64,000 bases of DNA from Phycisphaerales bacterium (lineage in GTDB: Bacteria; Planctomycetota; Phycisphaerae; UBA1845; UTPLA1), in contig JAKSDK010000448.1 of assembly GCA_022360095.1 (NCBI GenBank), positions 276,181-340,180 on the forward strand, written 5' to 3'. Made by a program: the position numbers and the translations under genes. Below the pieces are notes generated by a model. It did no database searches. It was not told the DNA's origin and saw nothing but the letters and a program-made list of their open reading frames with translations. Positions 52,905-61,984 of the stretch are shown here, in pieces; the stretch's first letter is position 1; each line of letters opens with the position of its first letter.

Positions 52905-54830
52905 CTAGTAGTCTGCGTCGCTATCCAGGGCCACGGTGGACCGAGGCGGCTGATGACCGAGGAGCGTGAACGTGCCATGGTAACGGGCGGCCCATTGCTG
53001 GAGCTGAGTTTCCTCCTGAGGTTCGACCGTTGCCCGGACAATATGGACGCTGACGGTCTGGTCCTCTTTCAGGCGCTCAAATTGTTCCAGCGCCGCCCAA
53101 TCCGACTCGCCTTCCACGAACATCCAGATCGTGGTGGGGTCGTACGCGAGCGACGCTTGCAAGAGCTGATCAAGATCGATCCGCTCTGTCGGCCTTACGG
53201 CGCGGACCACGTCGTATGCGCGGATTTTCTGCTCAATGGAACCCGTTTCCATCTTGCGACCGGAGGGCCAGGTTTCGATCCCGCCGTTCGTGGCTGTGAG
53301 GATGGCGAAACGCTGTGACGTCTTGAGCTGATGAATTCGCGACGCAAGGTGCTCCGCAAGGGCGAAATGAGCAGCCCCGACGTCGGGAGGAATCGCCAGC
53401 AGGAACACCACCCTTTGCGCACCAAAAGCCATCGGGACCGTTAGCTGAACCGTTTCACCGACCGGTGGAATGATCTGCACCTGGCGACCGGTGTATGAAT
53501 CACTCCGTACTGCTTCGACAACGACTGTTTTGCCCGTTTCAGCACCTTCAAAGGCCACGACCGTTGGGGCTTCACCATAATCCTCACCGGCAATGATGAC
53601 ACGACCGCCGGCCGGCTCGGTGTCGACTTCGATCCTGGCCATCTGTGGAGCCAGGACGATGCGCGCACAAACCGGCTCCCCGCCTCCGATCTCAGGAAGT
53701 GATACGCGCAGCACGGCGTTGTCATACCCCGGGGCGCTGGCGACGATTTCCGCTTCGCGACCGAGATCGGCTCCGTCCAACTCCACTTCGAGGGGTGATG
53801 AGCCCTTTGTCTCGCCGTTAATCGAAATGAGGGCGCGAGACGGATCGGTCTCCACGGCAACCATCGGTCCGACCGGCGCGAGTTCCAGATTCAAACGAAG
53901 CTGATCGCCTGACTCCGGGGGTTGCAAATTCTGTGACAACGTGTGGAAACCTTTTCTGCAAACCTTCAGCCTGGCTCCATCCGTGTCTCCGACCACCAGT
54001 TTGAGCGGGCTGCGCCCTTTCAATTCGTCGTTGATGAAGATCTCAGCTCCGAGTGGAACGGTCGCAATGTCCAGCTGATACGGTTTGCGCAACAGCTCAA
54101 TGAACGCTTCGGGCGCCCCCTTGTAGGTCGACAAAGGTTGCCTGACCACGCGATATCCTTCGGCGGAAATCTCGAGGATACGATCGTCCAAGCCGCCTGA
54201 CGACAGCGGCAGATTCACCTTGCCCCAGACATCCGGCGGCTCTACCGGGATTCCGTCCAGTTTCACGATCGCGGAACTTGGCGAGACCGTCAGGATGAAG
54301 GACGCTGAGTCGAGCGTTTTCCTGACGCTGCCGGTCTGACGGCCTTTTTCCTCAACCAGGTAGTAGCCTGAAAACGCCACCGACAGCAGTAAGCCGACCG
54401 AAATGCCCCCGGCGACGCCGCGGCGCCAACGTCGTTTTCTCATCTGTGAACGGTTTGGCGCGACGACAGCCTGTTCTGATGGCGAAGGAAACTGTGGGGG
54501 GTAAAGTCTGGGCTCCTCTCTTTTCGGCGGAGGAGCGGCCTCCATCACTTCACGATCCGCCATTCGATGCAGTTCCACGAGGTCCGACAGTGCGTCGGCG
54601 GGGGCGGGGATCGCCGTTGAGCTTCGCGGCGGCGCAGGTGCGACGGTTTCACGCAACGGCGGCGACGGCTCAAGCGCCTCGTGAGAGGGGATGATCTCGT
54701 CGGCATGGAATGACTCTGCCATCGGTGTCGTTATTTGACGACACTCCGTACAGACGCCCTCAATGACCGCTATCGCATCATCAGACGGCAATTCCTGCCC
54801 GCATTTTTCACAAAACAGCGGATTAAGCAC
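52905..54830 (-). CDS. Zinc-ribbon, single-pass membrane protein with PEGA domains
   Basis: From GTG 54830 (GGAGGG upstream) the 641-aa protein begins with a zinc ribbon (FCEKCGQELPSD and VCTEC), a proline-rich linker, a TM helix (about 145-165, GVAGGISVGLLLSVAFSGYY), and a periplasmic part with four PEGA-type repeats, e.g. SSAIVKLDGIPVEPPD, GAEIFINDELKGRSPLKL, RALISINGETKGSSPLEV and GGRVIIAGEDYGEAPTV. The C-terminal 170 residues (VVFLLAIPPDVGAAHFALAE) resemble a VWA-like fold. PEGA domains bind surface-layer components. The divergent gene is an FHA-GAF-phosphatase. Signalling or cell-surface anchoring is likely; no specific role is known. Confidence 0.8.
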   Translation of the reverse strand: MLNPLFCEKCGQELPSDDAIAVIEGVCTECRQITTPMAESFHADEIIPSHEALEPSPPLRETVAPAPPRSSTAIPAPADALSDLVELHRMADREVMEAAPPPKREEPRLYPPQFPSPSEQAVVAPNRSQMRKRRWRRGVAGGISVGLLLSVAFSGYYLVEEKGRQTGSVRKTLDSASFILTVSPSSAIVKLDGIPVEPPDVWGKVNLPLSSGGLDDRILEISAEGYRVVRQPLSTYKGAPEAFIELLRKPYQLDIATVPLGAEIFINDELKGRSPLKLVVGDTDGARLKVCRKGFHTLSQNLQPPESGDQLRLNLELAPVGPMVAVETDPSRALISINGETKGSSPLEVELDGADLGREAEIVASAPGYDNAVLRVSLPEIGGGEPVCARIVLAPQMARIEVDTEPAGGRVIIAGEDYGEAPTVVAFEGAETGKTVVVEAVRSDSYTGRQVQIIPPVGETVQLTVPMAFGAQRVVFLLAIPPDVGAAHFALAEHLASRIHQLKTSQRFAILTATNGGIETWPSGRKMETGSIEQKIRAYDVVRAVRPTERIDLDQLLQASLAYDPTTIWMFVEGESDWAALEQFERLKEDQTVSVHIVRATVEPQEETQLQQWAARYHGTFTLLGHQPPRSTVALDSDADY

Positions 54831-55184
54831 CTTAACCAAACCCTCCGTGGTTTGATCGCATGCCTGGGTCCACGCTCCGGGGAGACCATAAGACCACGAA
54901 GGCCTTCCTACGCGATTCAGCCGTTTGGGTGACCACAGCACTCCCAAGCGTGGCATTCTCGGGAGTTCCACTCCCCATTCATCGTCCCAAGGCGTCCCAT
55001 AACTGTAGCCAAGTCCAAACTGCACCAAAACGGATCCTTCGTGTCGGGCTTCGTACCCTTCTGGTTTGACATTCCAAGCGTCAAAATAGAACATGACGGA
55101 GTAGGCGATGTTTCCAGGTTGCTCGAACTCCGTCGGAAAACTCATCCAGATCAATCTCAGTCACGCGATGCTCGAAGGCGAACG
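54831..55184. other. Divergent intergenic region of the signalling cluster
   Basis: About 350 bases between the PEGA gene (minus) and the phosphatase gene (plus). TTGACA at 55066-55071 is a perfect -35 box on the plus strand, with a poor -10 (TAGAAC, 15 bases further). The frames crossing this region in both directions look like extensions of the two genes, not separate genes. Confidence 0.4.
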
Positions 55185-56801
55185 ATGGCTCACCTGATGC
55201 TTCAGTTTCCAGATGGGCGAAGCAGCAAATTCCCCATTCAAAAACCCGAGCTGTTCGTCGGGCGGGATGCTTCTTGCGACATCACGTTAAAAGACGGGAT
55301 CACTTCCCGCCGGCACGCCAGACTGTTCAGCGACGGAGAAGGGCACTATTGGATCCAGGATCTGAGAAGTAAAAATGGAATCAGCCTGAATGATCAACCC
55401 ATTTCAGAAGCCCGCATTCAGCACGGCGACCGCATCGGCATCGGGACCTGCCAATTAACATTATTTGCCGAACCCCTGCCAACCGTCGTTTTGCAGGAAA
55501 CCTCGTTGGAGACACAGACGGGCGCTACGAGCGCGTGGCGTGCCGACGAACGTCTGGATCTGCCGAGAAAGCGACTGGAGACCCTCTATGAACTAAATGA
55601 GCGGTTAACCGGTCGATTGGATCGTGACGATCTTCTGAATGAGCTGCTCGACGTGTGCACCGAGCAACTGCGATTCGAACGCACCGGCATCGCCGTCTGG
55701 CCGGGCAAGCCCCACCCGTTGCAGTGGATTCACCTGCGCAATATCGGCGCGGATTCGAGCGGCACCTTCAGCATCAGCCGAAGTGTCGTTGACCGTGCCC
55801 TTTATCATGCCGAGCGCATTCTCATCGTCGACACCGAAGAAGGCGAGTTTGATCCGACGGTGAGCATGGTTTCCAACAATATCCGTTCGGCCATGTGTGT
55901 TCCGATGGAATACCTTCAGGAAGTGCACGGCGTCATTTACGGCGACCGTGTCTCCTCGACGGGCGGCTATGGCAAGGAAGACATCGATTTTCTCGCCGCT
56001 CTGGGCCGACTTGGAGCGATGGGATTGGCCAACGTGCAGCTCGTCGAGGAGATGCGACACCGGCAACAGGTCGAAATCCAACTCCAATTGGCGAGACAGA
56101 TTCAATCGAATCTATTTCCCGCAGAGCCGCTCGAGATGAAAGGCGTTCAAATCCATGGGCTCAACGACCCCGGCCTGGCCGTCTCCGGGGACTATTATGA
56201 TTACTTTCTTCGCGAGGACGGCTTGATCATGGTGGTCATTGCGGACGTGGCCGGCAAGGGTGTTCCCGCGTCGCTATTGACCGCCAACCTTCAGGCGGCG
56301 ATTCGGGTCATGTTGACCAAGGAGAAGCACCTTGTTGAGACCGTCGAGGCGCTTAACAGGCTCATTTGCGAAAACACGGGCGACGCGAGTTTTATCACCG
56401 CCATCATCGGGCTGCTGGACCCCGCGAACCGGACTTTCACTTATGTCAACGCCGGACATCACGGGCCTTACCTGATCCGGGAAGAGAAGCACCTCGAAAA
56501 GCTTGACGAAGCGGACCCGTGTTTACCGTTTGGTGTTGAATCGAACGCGACTTATCAGCTTGGCAAGATCGAACTGCCGTCGTCACCTTCGACGCTCGTT
56601 TTTTACACGGACGGCGTTCCCGATGCGGAGAACGAACAGCGCGAACACTTCCAGGAAGACCGTTTTTCGGCGGCTCTGGAGTCCAATTTCGGCCAGCCGC
56701 CCGGCGAACTTATCACGCGCGTTCGCCGTTCCATCAAACAATTCACCCGTAATCATGTACAAACGGACGATATCACGCTCGTCGCGGTGAAGCTCGACTG
56801 A
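55185..56801 (+). CDS. FHA-GAF-SpoIIE (PP2C-type) serine phosphatase
   Basis: A 538-aa cytoplasmic regulator with an N-terminal FHA domain (LFVGRDASCDITLKDG, SRRHARL and RSKNGISLNDQ, about 1-95), a GAF domain (about 150-300, with GDRVSSTGGYGKEDIDFL) and a C-terminal SpoIIE/RsbU phosphatase (GDYYDYFLREDGLIMVVIAD, GKGVPASLL, FITAIIGLLD, YVNAGHHGPYL and FYTDGVPDAEN). Conserved aspartates of the metal site are present. Such enzymes dephosphorylate anti-sigma-antagonist (STAS) proteins in partner switching, or respond to phosphothreonine through FHA. ATG 55185 follows AAGGCGAACG. A multi-HTH sigma gene lies next door in convergent orientation; a link is possible. Confidence 0.88.
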   Translation: MAHLMLQFPDGRSSKFPIQKPELFVGRDASCDITLKDGITSRRHARLFSDGEGHYWIQDLRSKNGISLNDQPISEARIQHGDRIGIGTCQLTLFAEPLPTVVLQETSLETQTGATSAWRADERLDLPRKRLETLYELNERLTGRLDRDDLLNELLDVCTEQLRFERTGIAVWPGKPHPLQWIHLRNIGADSSGTFSISRSVVDRALYHAERILIVDTEEGEFDPTVSMVSNNIRSAMCVPMEYLQEVHGVIYGDRVSSTGGYGKEDIDFLAALGRLGAMGLANVQLVEEMRHRQQVEIQLQLARQIQSNLFPAEPLEMKGVQIHGLNDPGLAVSGDYYDYFLREDGLIMVVIADVAGKGVPASLLTANLQAAIRVMLTKEKHLVETVEALNRLICENTGDASFITAIIGLLDPANRTFTYVNAGHHGPYLIREEKHLEKLDEADPCLPFGVESNATYQLGKIELPSSPSTLVFYTDGVPDAENEQREHFQEDRFSAALESNFGQPPGELITRVRRSIKQFTRNHVQTDDITLVAVKLD

Positions 56802-56831
56802 CGATGTGTGATTGAGAAAAGTAATGGGCGT

Positions 56832-58529
56832 TTAACCGGCCAGCAGTTCCGCGCCACGGTCGCCGAGCGTGTTGCGAAGTTTTTTCAGCGCCCGTAGTTC
56901 GATTTGACGGACGCGTTCCTTGCTGATGCCGAACTCGCGTCCGATTTCATCGAGTGTTCGGGTTGAATCGGCATCACCGAGGCCGAAGTGCCGTTCGACA
57001 ATGGAACGTTCACGATCATCCAGCTCGGCGAGACTGTCGGCCAACGTGGAGCGCAGATGCTCCTGGGGCGATTCAACCGAAGATTCGACGGCACGGTAAT
57101 CTCTGGTCGAAGCGAGCACTTCGTCATGCCCGGTGCGGAACCTGTCGGTATGTGTCATCGCCTCGGGCACCGATCTGGCATAGGACCGCATGATCGCCCA
57201 AGAGGCATAAGTGCTGAATCGGAAGCCACGAGCGTAGTCAAATTTTTCGACCGCCCGCATCAAGGCGATGTTGCCGTCGCTGACCAGCTCAAAAAGGTTG
57301 GCCGCCGCCCCACCCGACAAATGCCGTTTGGCGATGCTCACGACCAGGCGAAGATTCGATTGAATAATTTGATTCTTGATTTCGGTTGCCCGATCAAGCT
57401 GTTTGTCAACGTCAGCGACGTCTGTCTCTGTTGCCGCCTGAGGTTTTTTCGCGATTTTCTGTCGCGATTGCTCAGCACCGTGCAGAACAAAGTTCATCTT
57501 CCGGAAAAGATGTCGCTCTTCGGTCGCGGTCAGCAACGGTGTGCGATAAAGCTCCTGCAGATAGGCCGGCAATCCACTCGGCACTCGCGTCAACGTCGGA
57601 TCAGCCTCGGATTGTTTTTCGCGGCTTTCGGGGCCCGACGTCTCCATGATTTGAGAAGCCGCATCCGGGGCATCAAACGACTCGTGATGAATATAGTCAA
57701 TCGGATTGGATGCGAGCTCTTCAACACGAGCAGCGGTCAGGAGTCGGCGAATCTCTGTTTCAGGCTTGTTGAAGCGCTCGGCCAGTTGCGAAACGTGTTC
57801 GCCGTCCACAAATGCGAGGTAAATAACCTCTTTCTCGTCGATCTTGTTCGCCTGTTCCGTTCGATCGAACAGGGCTTCGGCCGGGTTCTCCTGATCAAAT
57901 CGCCTCAAGGTATAGCGGATGGTCTCCACTGCACGGCCGGTTTCCTCTGCAAGCTTCATCGTGACCGCATGCAGCGAACGTTGCTCCGTGGCGACGAGCT
58001 CGCGCGCTCTTGCGATAATCAGGCTCTTTTCCTCGCGCCGCATGAGCTTGAACGACGACCCTCGACGGACAAGCTCCAGATTCTGGGTGACGAAAGACTG
58101 AACTGCGCGCGTCGAGAAAGCCAATTTCGGTCCCGAACCATGGCAATCGTACCAACATCCCACCAAACCCCGCTTGCGCCAGCGCGAGATGGTTTTCACG
58201 GAAACCTTGAACCGGGAAGCAAGCGATTCGGCGTCGTGGAGCCGTGTCTTGACCGACTCGGCCGGAATCGGATGATCCGCCGTAAGAATGTCCGCAAGAT
58301 CGATCAGGTCCTCGATCACACTCTTGCCGTCGAGCAAGACGTCGTCCGTCCGTCGCGGTCGATAGCCTGTAATCTGGAAGCAGACGAAGGAATAGGGGTA
58401 TTCGCGCTTTGGATCGATCAACTCAATCGCGCGGGAAATGCCTGACAACTGGCGAAGCCGGTGCCGCCGTGGCGAGAGCGTCAACTCGTGCATGAGCTGT
58501 GCAATCTCTGTGCAGCGGAAGGACTTCAT
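56832..58529 (-). CDS. Sigma-70-family factor with long multi-HTH N-terminal extension and no region 3
   Basis: The 565-aa protein ends in sigma region 1.2 (LPAYLQELYRTPLLTATEE), region 2 (NLRLVVSIAKRHLSGGAAAN, VEKFDYARGFRFSTYASWAI) and region 4 (LDEIGREFGISKERVRQIEL). The sigma-3 domain is missing. The first 300 residues hold at least three helix-turn-helix-like segments: SLASRFKVSVKTISRWRKRG (MerR-like), KLAEETGRAVETIRYTLRRF and QLAERFNKPETEIRRLL. The start ATG at 58529 has GGAGG eight bases upstream. This resembles large planctomycete sigma factors and could recognise DNA through both halves. An anti-sigma gene is not found nearby. Confidence 0.85.
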   Translation of the reverse strand: MKSFRCTEIAQLMHELTLSPRRHRLRQLSGISRAIELIDPKREYPYSFVCFQITGYRPRRTDDVLLDGKSVIEDLIDLADILTADHPIPAESVKTRLHDAESLASRFKVSVKTISRWRKRGLVGCWYDCHGSGPKLAFSTRAVQSFVTQNLELVRRGSSFKLMRREEKSLIIARARELVATEQRSLHAVTMKLAEETGRAVETIRYTLRRFDQENPAEALFDRTEQANKIDEKEVIYLAFVDGEHVSQLAERFNKPETEIRRLLTAARVEELASNPIDYIHHESFDAPDAASQIMETSGPESREKQSEADPTLTRVPSGLPAYLQELYRTPLLTATEERHLFRKMNFVLHGAEQSRQKIAKKPQAATETDVADVDKQLDRATEIKNQIIQSNLRLVVSIAKRHLSGGAAANLFELVSDGNIALMRAVEKFDYARGFRFSTYASWAIMRSYARSVPEAMTHTDRFRTGHDEVLASTRDYRAVESSVESPQEHLRSTLADSLAELDDRERSIVERHFGLGDADSTRTLDEIGREFGISKERVRQIELRALKKLRNTLGDRGAELLAG

Positions 58530-58845
58530 GCTGGAAACCTCCACGAGCGGGCTGGCGTTACTGCTCGTGTTTTCATCAGGAGTGTCGTCGATTCACTCCA
58601 CGGCTCGCATTTCGGCCTGCGGTGGGCGCCTTCCCTGAAGGCGTTCGGACCGAAAAACGTCACAACCTCGGTCACACTTCAAAGCGCTCTTTCACTAGGA
58701 TTATCGACGGACATTCTCATAAAGTCAATTGCAGCCATGTGTTCCGTCACGCTGGACAGATCTCGAAAAAAAGAGGATTATGACGCTATCGATAAGTAAT
58801 CAAAGGACTTAGCTCACCGAATCTTGAATCTGGGATACATCGAAA
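58530..58845. other. Divergent intergenic region with the sigma-factor promoter
   Basis: About 316 bases between the sigma-factor gene and the DUF1015 gene. It contains one strong minus-strand promoter (reported separately) and no further element that I can recognise. Confidence 0.5.
58700..58728 (-). promoter_or_regulatory. Sigma-70-type promoter of the sigma-factor gene
   Basis: On the minus strand TTGACT (58728-58723) and GATAAT (58705-58700) are separated by exactly 17 bases. The promoter lies about 170 bases upstream of the start codon, leaving a long leader. Confidence 0.55.
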
Positions 58846-60135
58846 ATGGCCCATATCGAGCCCTTTCAGGCAATCCGCTACGGGACCAATGACGTCAGCT
58901 GCCTCGTGGCCCCGCCTTATGACGTTCTCAGCGCCGCAAATAAAAAGGCGTTGCTCGAAAAGGACGATCACAACATCGTTGCCATTGATCTGCCGCACAT
59001 GCCGCCAAAGAAAGCAGGCCCAGACAGCGTTTACGCCGAGGCAGCCGGTCAACTGACCTGCTGGCTCGACATTCGAGCGTTGATCCACGATGAGCAGCCG
59101 TCTCTTTACGCCTATCACCAGACCTACAAATTGGGCAAGCAGACGCTGACGCGAAAAATGTTTTTCGCACGATTGCGCCTCGAGCCTTTCGGGACCGGAA
59201 GCATCTTTCCTCATGAGCAGACCTTCGGCGGCCCCAAGGAGGATCGGCTCAAGCTCACCGCCGCGACAAGATGCCACCTCAGCCCAATCTTCGGTCTCTA
59301 CCCCGACCCCGAGAATGAAGTCTCGAGTCTTATTGATGAGGCCATCCAATATGATCCGGACCAATGGGGCATGCTCGATGGCGTGGAGAACAAACTTTGG
59401 GTCATCGACGACCTGCCAACCATTAAGAGCATCCAGGTGCGCTTGTCGGACAAACCCGTCTTTATCGCCGACGGGCACCATCGCTACGGCACTGCGCTGA
59501 TGTATAAGGAAATGCAGTCGGACGAATTGGGGAAAGTCGCCCCGAACGACGCGATCAATCACGTGCTGGCTGTTCTGGGAGGCATGGAAGACCCCGGAGC
59601 AACGATCCAACCCTACTTCCGCACGATTACGGGGCTCTCAGGTCTCACGGCAAACGATTTGCAGGGGGCTTTGGGTGAATCGTTCAACTGGACACCTGCC
59701 GTCATGCCGTCAAACGCAGAGATGTTGGCGGAACTCCTGGCGGAAACGGGGCCTCAATCCATGGCACTCTATATTGCCAAGGATGACGCCTGCGTCACGA
59801 TCACGCCAAAGGAACAAGACATGCTTTCCGCCTGCGAGCCCGAGCGCAAGCCGGAGTGGCGGCAACTGGCGTACACGATTCTGCATCGCCACGTGATCCA
59901 GGCGGTGATCGGACCACAGTTCAACGACGGAAAAGAACCGACCATTCATTATCATAAAAGCATGAAAGACGCGATTCAGGATGCCCGAAAGACGGCGGGG
60001 GTCGCGGCGTTAATGCCGGCGGTGACCATGGGCCAGCTTCGCGACATCTGCACCGCGGGTGAATTGATGCCGCAAAAATCAACTTATTTTTTCCCGAAAT
60101 TGGCCACTGGGATGGTGATCAATCCGCTATACTGA
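58846..60135 (+). CDS. DUF1015 family protein
   Basis: A 429-aa cytoplasmic protein with the DUF1015 hallmarks: PFQAIRYGTNDVSCLVAPPYD near the start, SLYAYHQTY, FPHEQTFGGPKEDRLKL, CHLSPIFGLYPD, and FIADGHHRYGTALMY. Family members often neighbour phosphoglycerate dehydrogenase or serine-pathway genes and may have a kinase-related activity, but none of these is here. ATG 58846 is the first in-frame start. The gene is preceded by the sigma-factor promoter region and is probably transcribed alone. Confidence 0.9.
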   Translation: MAHIEPFQAIRYGTNDVSCLVAPPYDVLSAANKKALLEKDDHNIVAIDLPHMPPKKAGPDSVYAEAAGQLTCWLDIRALIHDEQPSLYAYHQTYKLGKQTLTRKMFFARLRLEPFGTGSIFPHEQTFGGPKEDRLKLTAATRCHLSPIFGLYPDPENEVSSLIDEAIQYDPDQWGMLDGVENKLWVIDDLPTIKSIQVRLSDKPVFIADGHHRYGTALMYKEMQSDELGKVAPNDAINHVLAVLGGMEDPGATIQPYFRTITGLSGLTANDLQGALGESFNWTPAVMPSNAEMLAELLAETGPQSMALYIAKDDACVTITPKEQDMLSACEPERKPEWRQLAYTILHRHVIQAVIGPQFNDGKEPTIHYHKSMKDAIQDARKTAGVAALMPAVTMGQLRDICTAGELMPQKSTYFFPKLATGMVINPLY

Positions 60136-60200
60136 AGCAGCATTCCGAGACCACGCAACGCAAAACTAGATGCCGAACCCCGTAACGAGGAGGACACACG

Positions 60201-61199
60201 ATGTCACCAGAAAGACGTCTCGGCTATTCTCTGGTTGAGTTGCTTGTGGTGCTTTCAATCCTGTCGCTATTGATCTCGCTTCTGCTGCCTGCGATGTCCA
60301 CATCCCAGCGTACCGCCCAACGTCTGGGATGCATGACCAACCTCCGTGAGATCGCGACCGGAGCAACGCAGTATGCGATGATCTCGAATGATTCGATCAT
60401 CGGGTCACCTTCCGGCTCCGGCGCCTACTTGCTTGATTCCAATCAAGCGTATGGACGCGCCGTTCAGGTCTGGGATTTCATGGGGCCGATGGCATCCATG
60501 TGGGACCTGGGAATACTCGAACCCAGCCTCGGGGACACCGGGGGCGTTGCCGCACGGTTCAACAACCTGCGTTCGGCGAGGTCGTTTCTCTGCCCGGCCA
60601 ATACCTTCATGGCGAGGCATTTCACGGGGCCGGACGCGGGCACCGGGAGAATGGTCAGCTACAACACCGTCCGGACGCAACTATGGCGTGCGAGACCGGG
60701 CATCGCCGGCGTTACGTCTATCCCGCCGTCACGGCCCGAGTCGCTTCCAACGAATTGGATCCCGTCACTCGGTCGCATTGGCAACCCCGCAAACAAAGTG
60801 TTTTGTGCAGACGGAGCGCGTTTCTCGTCACCGAATATTACGCCCGACTACGACTTGTCCGTAGCCGCCCCTTTCGGCGGAGCGTTTGCGGATGTCGGCT
60901 CTTACTCCTCGATAACTCGGTCCTGGAACCGGAGCTGGGCCAATGGACTCCAGAGCGGTATCGACGCTCGGATTTATGCGTTCCGGCATTCCCCCGCGGA
61001 GCCGCCGCCCGGTGCCCCCGGGAACGCCTTCAAGCTGAATCTGGCTTTTTACGACGGACACGTGGAAACACAGGGCGACCTCGACTCCACCGATCCCCAT
61101 CAATGGCTGCCGCAGGGCTCAACGCTTGATACAAGCTCTACGTGGTCGGATACGATCGATTATTTCAATCTTCCCGCGAAACTGAACATCGGCAGCTGA
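60201..61199 (+). CDS. Prepilin-like protein (type II secretion/type IV pilin, planctomycete H-X9-DG type)
   Basis: ATG 60201 follows GAGGAGGACACACG. The 332-aa protein has the type IV prepilin N-terminus: a basic leader, then GYSLVELLVVLSILSLLISL with the conserved glycine and Glu+5, to be cut by a prepilin peptidase. The C-terminus has FRHSPAEPPP and NLAFYDGHVETQGD, the histidine and FYDGH elements of the DUF1559-like, H-X9-DG-type pilins abundant in planctomycetes. It lacks other pilus genes in the window. Its role (secretion pseudopilus or surface filament) is unknown. Confidence 0.88.
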   Translation: MSPERRLGYSLVELLVVLSILSLLISLLLPAMSTSQRTAQRLGCMTNLREIATGATQYAMISNDSIIGSPSGSGAYLLDSNQAYGRAVQVWDFMGPMASMWDLGILEPSLGDTGGVAARFNNLRSARSFLCPANTFMARHFTGPDAGTGRMVSYNTVRTQLWRARPGIAGVTSIPPSRPESLPTNWIPSLGRIGNPANKVFCADGARFSSPNITPDYDLSVAAPFGGAFADVGSYSSITRSWNRSWANGLQSGIDARIYAFRHSPAEPPPGAPGNAFKLNLAFYDGHVETQGDLDSTDPHQWLPQGSTLDTSSTWSDTIDYFNLPAKLNIGS

Positions 61200-61233
61200 G
61201 CGCTGACACATTCTGAACTGAGGGCAATCCGAC

Positions 61234-61692
61234 GTGACGACGGAAACCTTTGATCGCGCCCGGCTTGTTCTCTCGATGGAAGGATCGTCAGCGCTTTATC
61301 GTGACGAGCTTTTCGCCGCGCTGGCCGGGTTGGAAAAATTATCATTGAGCGAAGCAGAGGACCTCGTCGCCATCGCGGGTGAAGACGAGCGAGCCTATGC
61401 GCTGCGCGATCGCAATCAGTTTTTTGAAACGCTCTGTCAGCGCGCGGATGAGTTCCTTGGTGACGACGACGGCGGCTTTCACAAGATGCTGGTTCACATC
61501 ACCAAACATGACCGAAGTCATGCGGCTCTGGAAATCTGGTTCCATGTCAGCACGCCGGGCAGCGATACCGGGGGCGTCTGGTTCCGACACATGGTCGTCG
61601 GCGTCGACGAATCACATCTCTACGCCGACATGGGGCCGGCAGCGAAGTCGAGCGAAAAGACGCAGCAATCCGATGCGGAATCCGCCGATTAA
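61234..61692 (+). CDS. Small cytoplasmic protein of unknown function
   Basis: GTG 61234 has GAGGG nine bases upstream. The 152-aa protein is acidic with an ordered look: LSLSEAEDLVAIAGEDERAY, FLGDDDGGFHKMLVHITKHD, AALEIWFHVSTPGSDTG and FRHMVVGVDESHLYADM, and an acidic/Ser tail. I recognise no family. It starts 34 bases after the pilin gene and may be in the same transcript. Confidence 0.65.
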   Translation: MTTETFDRARLVLSMEGSSALYRDELFAALAGLEKLSLSEAEDLVAIAGEDERAYALRDRNQFFETLCQRADEFLGDDDGGFHKMLVHITKHDRSHAALEIWFHVSTPGSDTGGVWFRHMVVGVDESHLYADMGPAAKSSEKTQQSDAESAD

Positions 61693-61984
61693 GCGCTCAA
61701 TCTCTCGTTCAAATAATTATTAGATCAAAGGATCTTTTGATCTCCTGCATTCCACATCCGTTGTTGTGCGCCCGCATGGTTCGATGATACAATGTCCGCA
61801 TCGGGACATCGGAAAAGTAGAGAGACAAAATCGGCCATGTTTTCCAGCGCCATGTCTTCCACGGGCGACCACGCTTTGAGCGCCTGCGGTTCGCCATTGC
61901 TCGTCAGGCACCGCGGGTGAACCTGCGCCGAAATGCCTCTCGAAAGGAGCACCCAATGAAAACCTACTGTCTTTTTTCGAGACC
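61693..61984. other. Intergenic region before the exosortase gene
   Basis: About 290 bases. At 61722-61743 AGATCAAA and TTTGATCT form a perfect 8-bp inverted repeat with a 6-base loop, next to an A/T-rich stretch; on the minus strand it is followed by AATAATTATT and may be a terminator-like or regulatory hairpin. Open frames on the minus strand lack start signals. Confidence 0.4.

Noticed and set aside
56988..58445. Plus-strand open frame (485 aa) opposite the sigma factor
   Set aside because: It is a shadow of the conserved sigma-factor coding sequence and is rich in Arg and low-complexity stretches.
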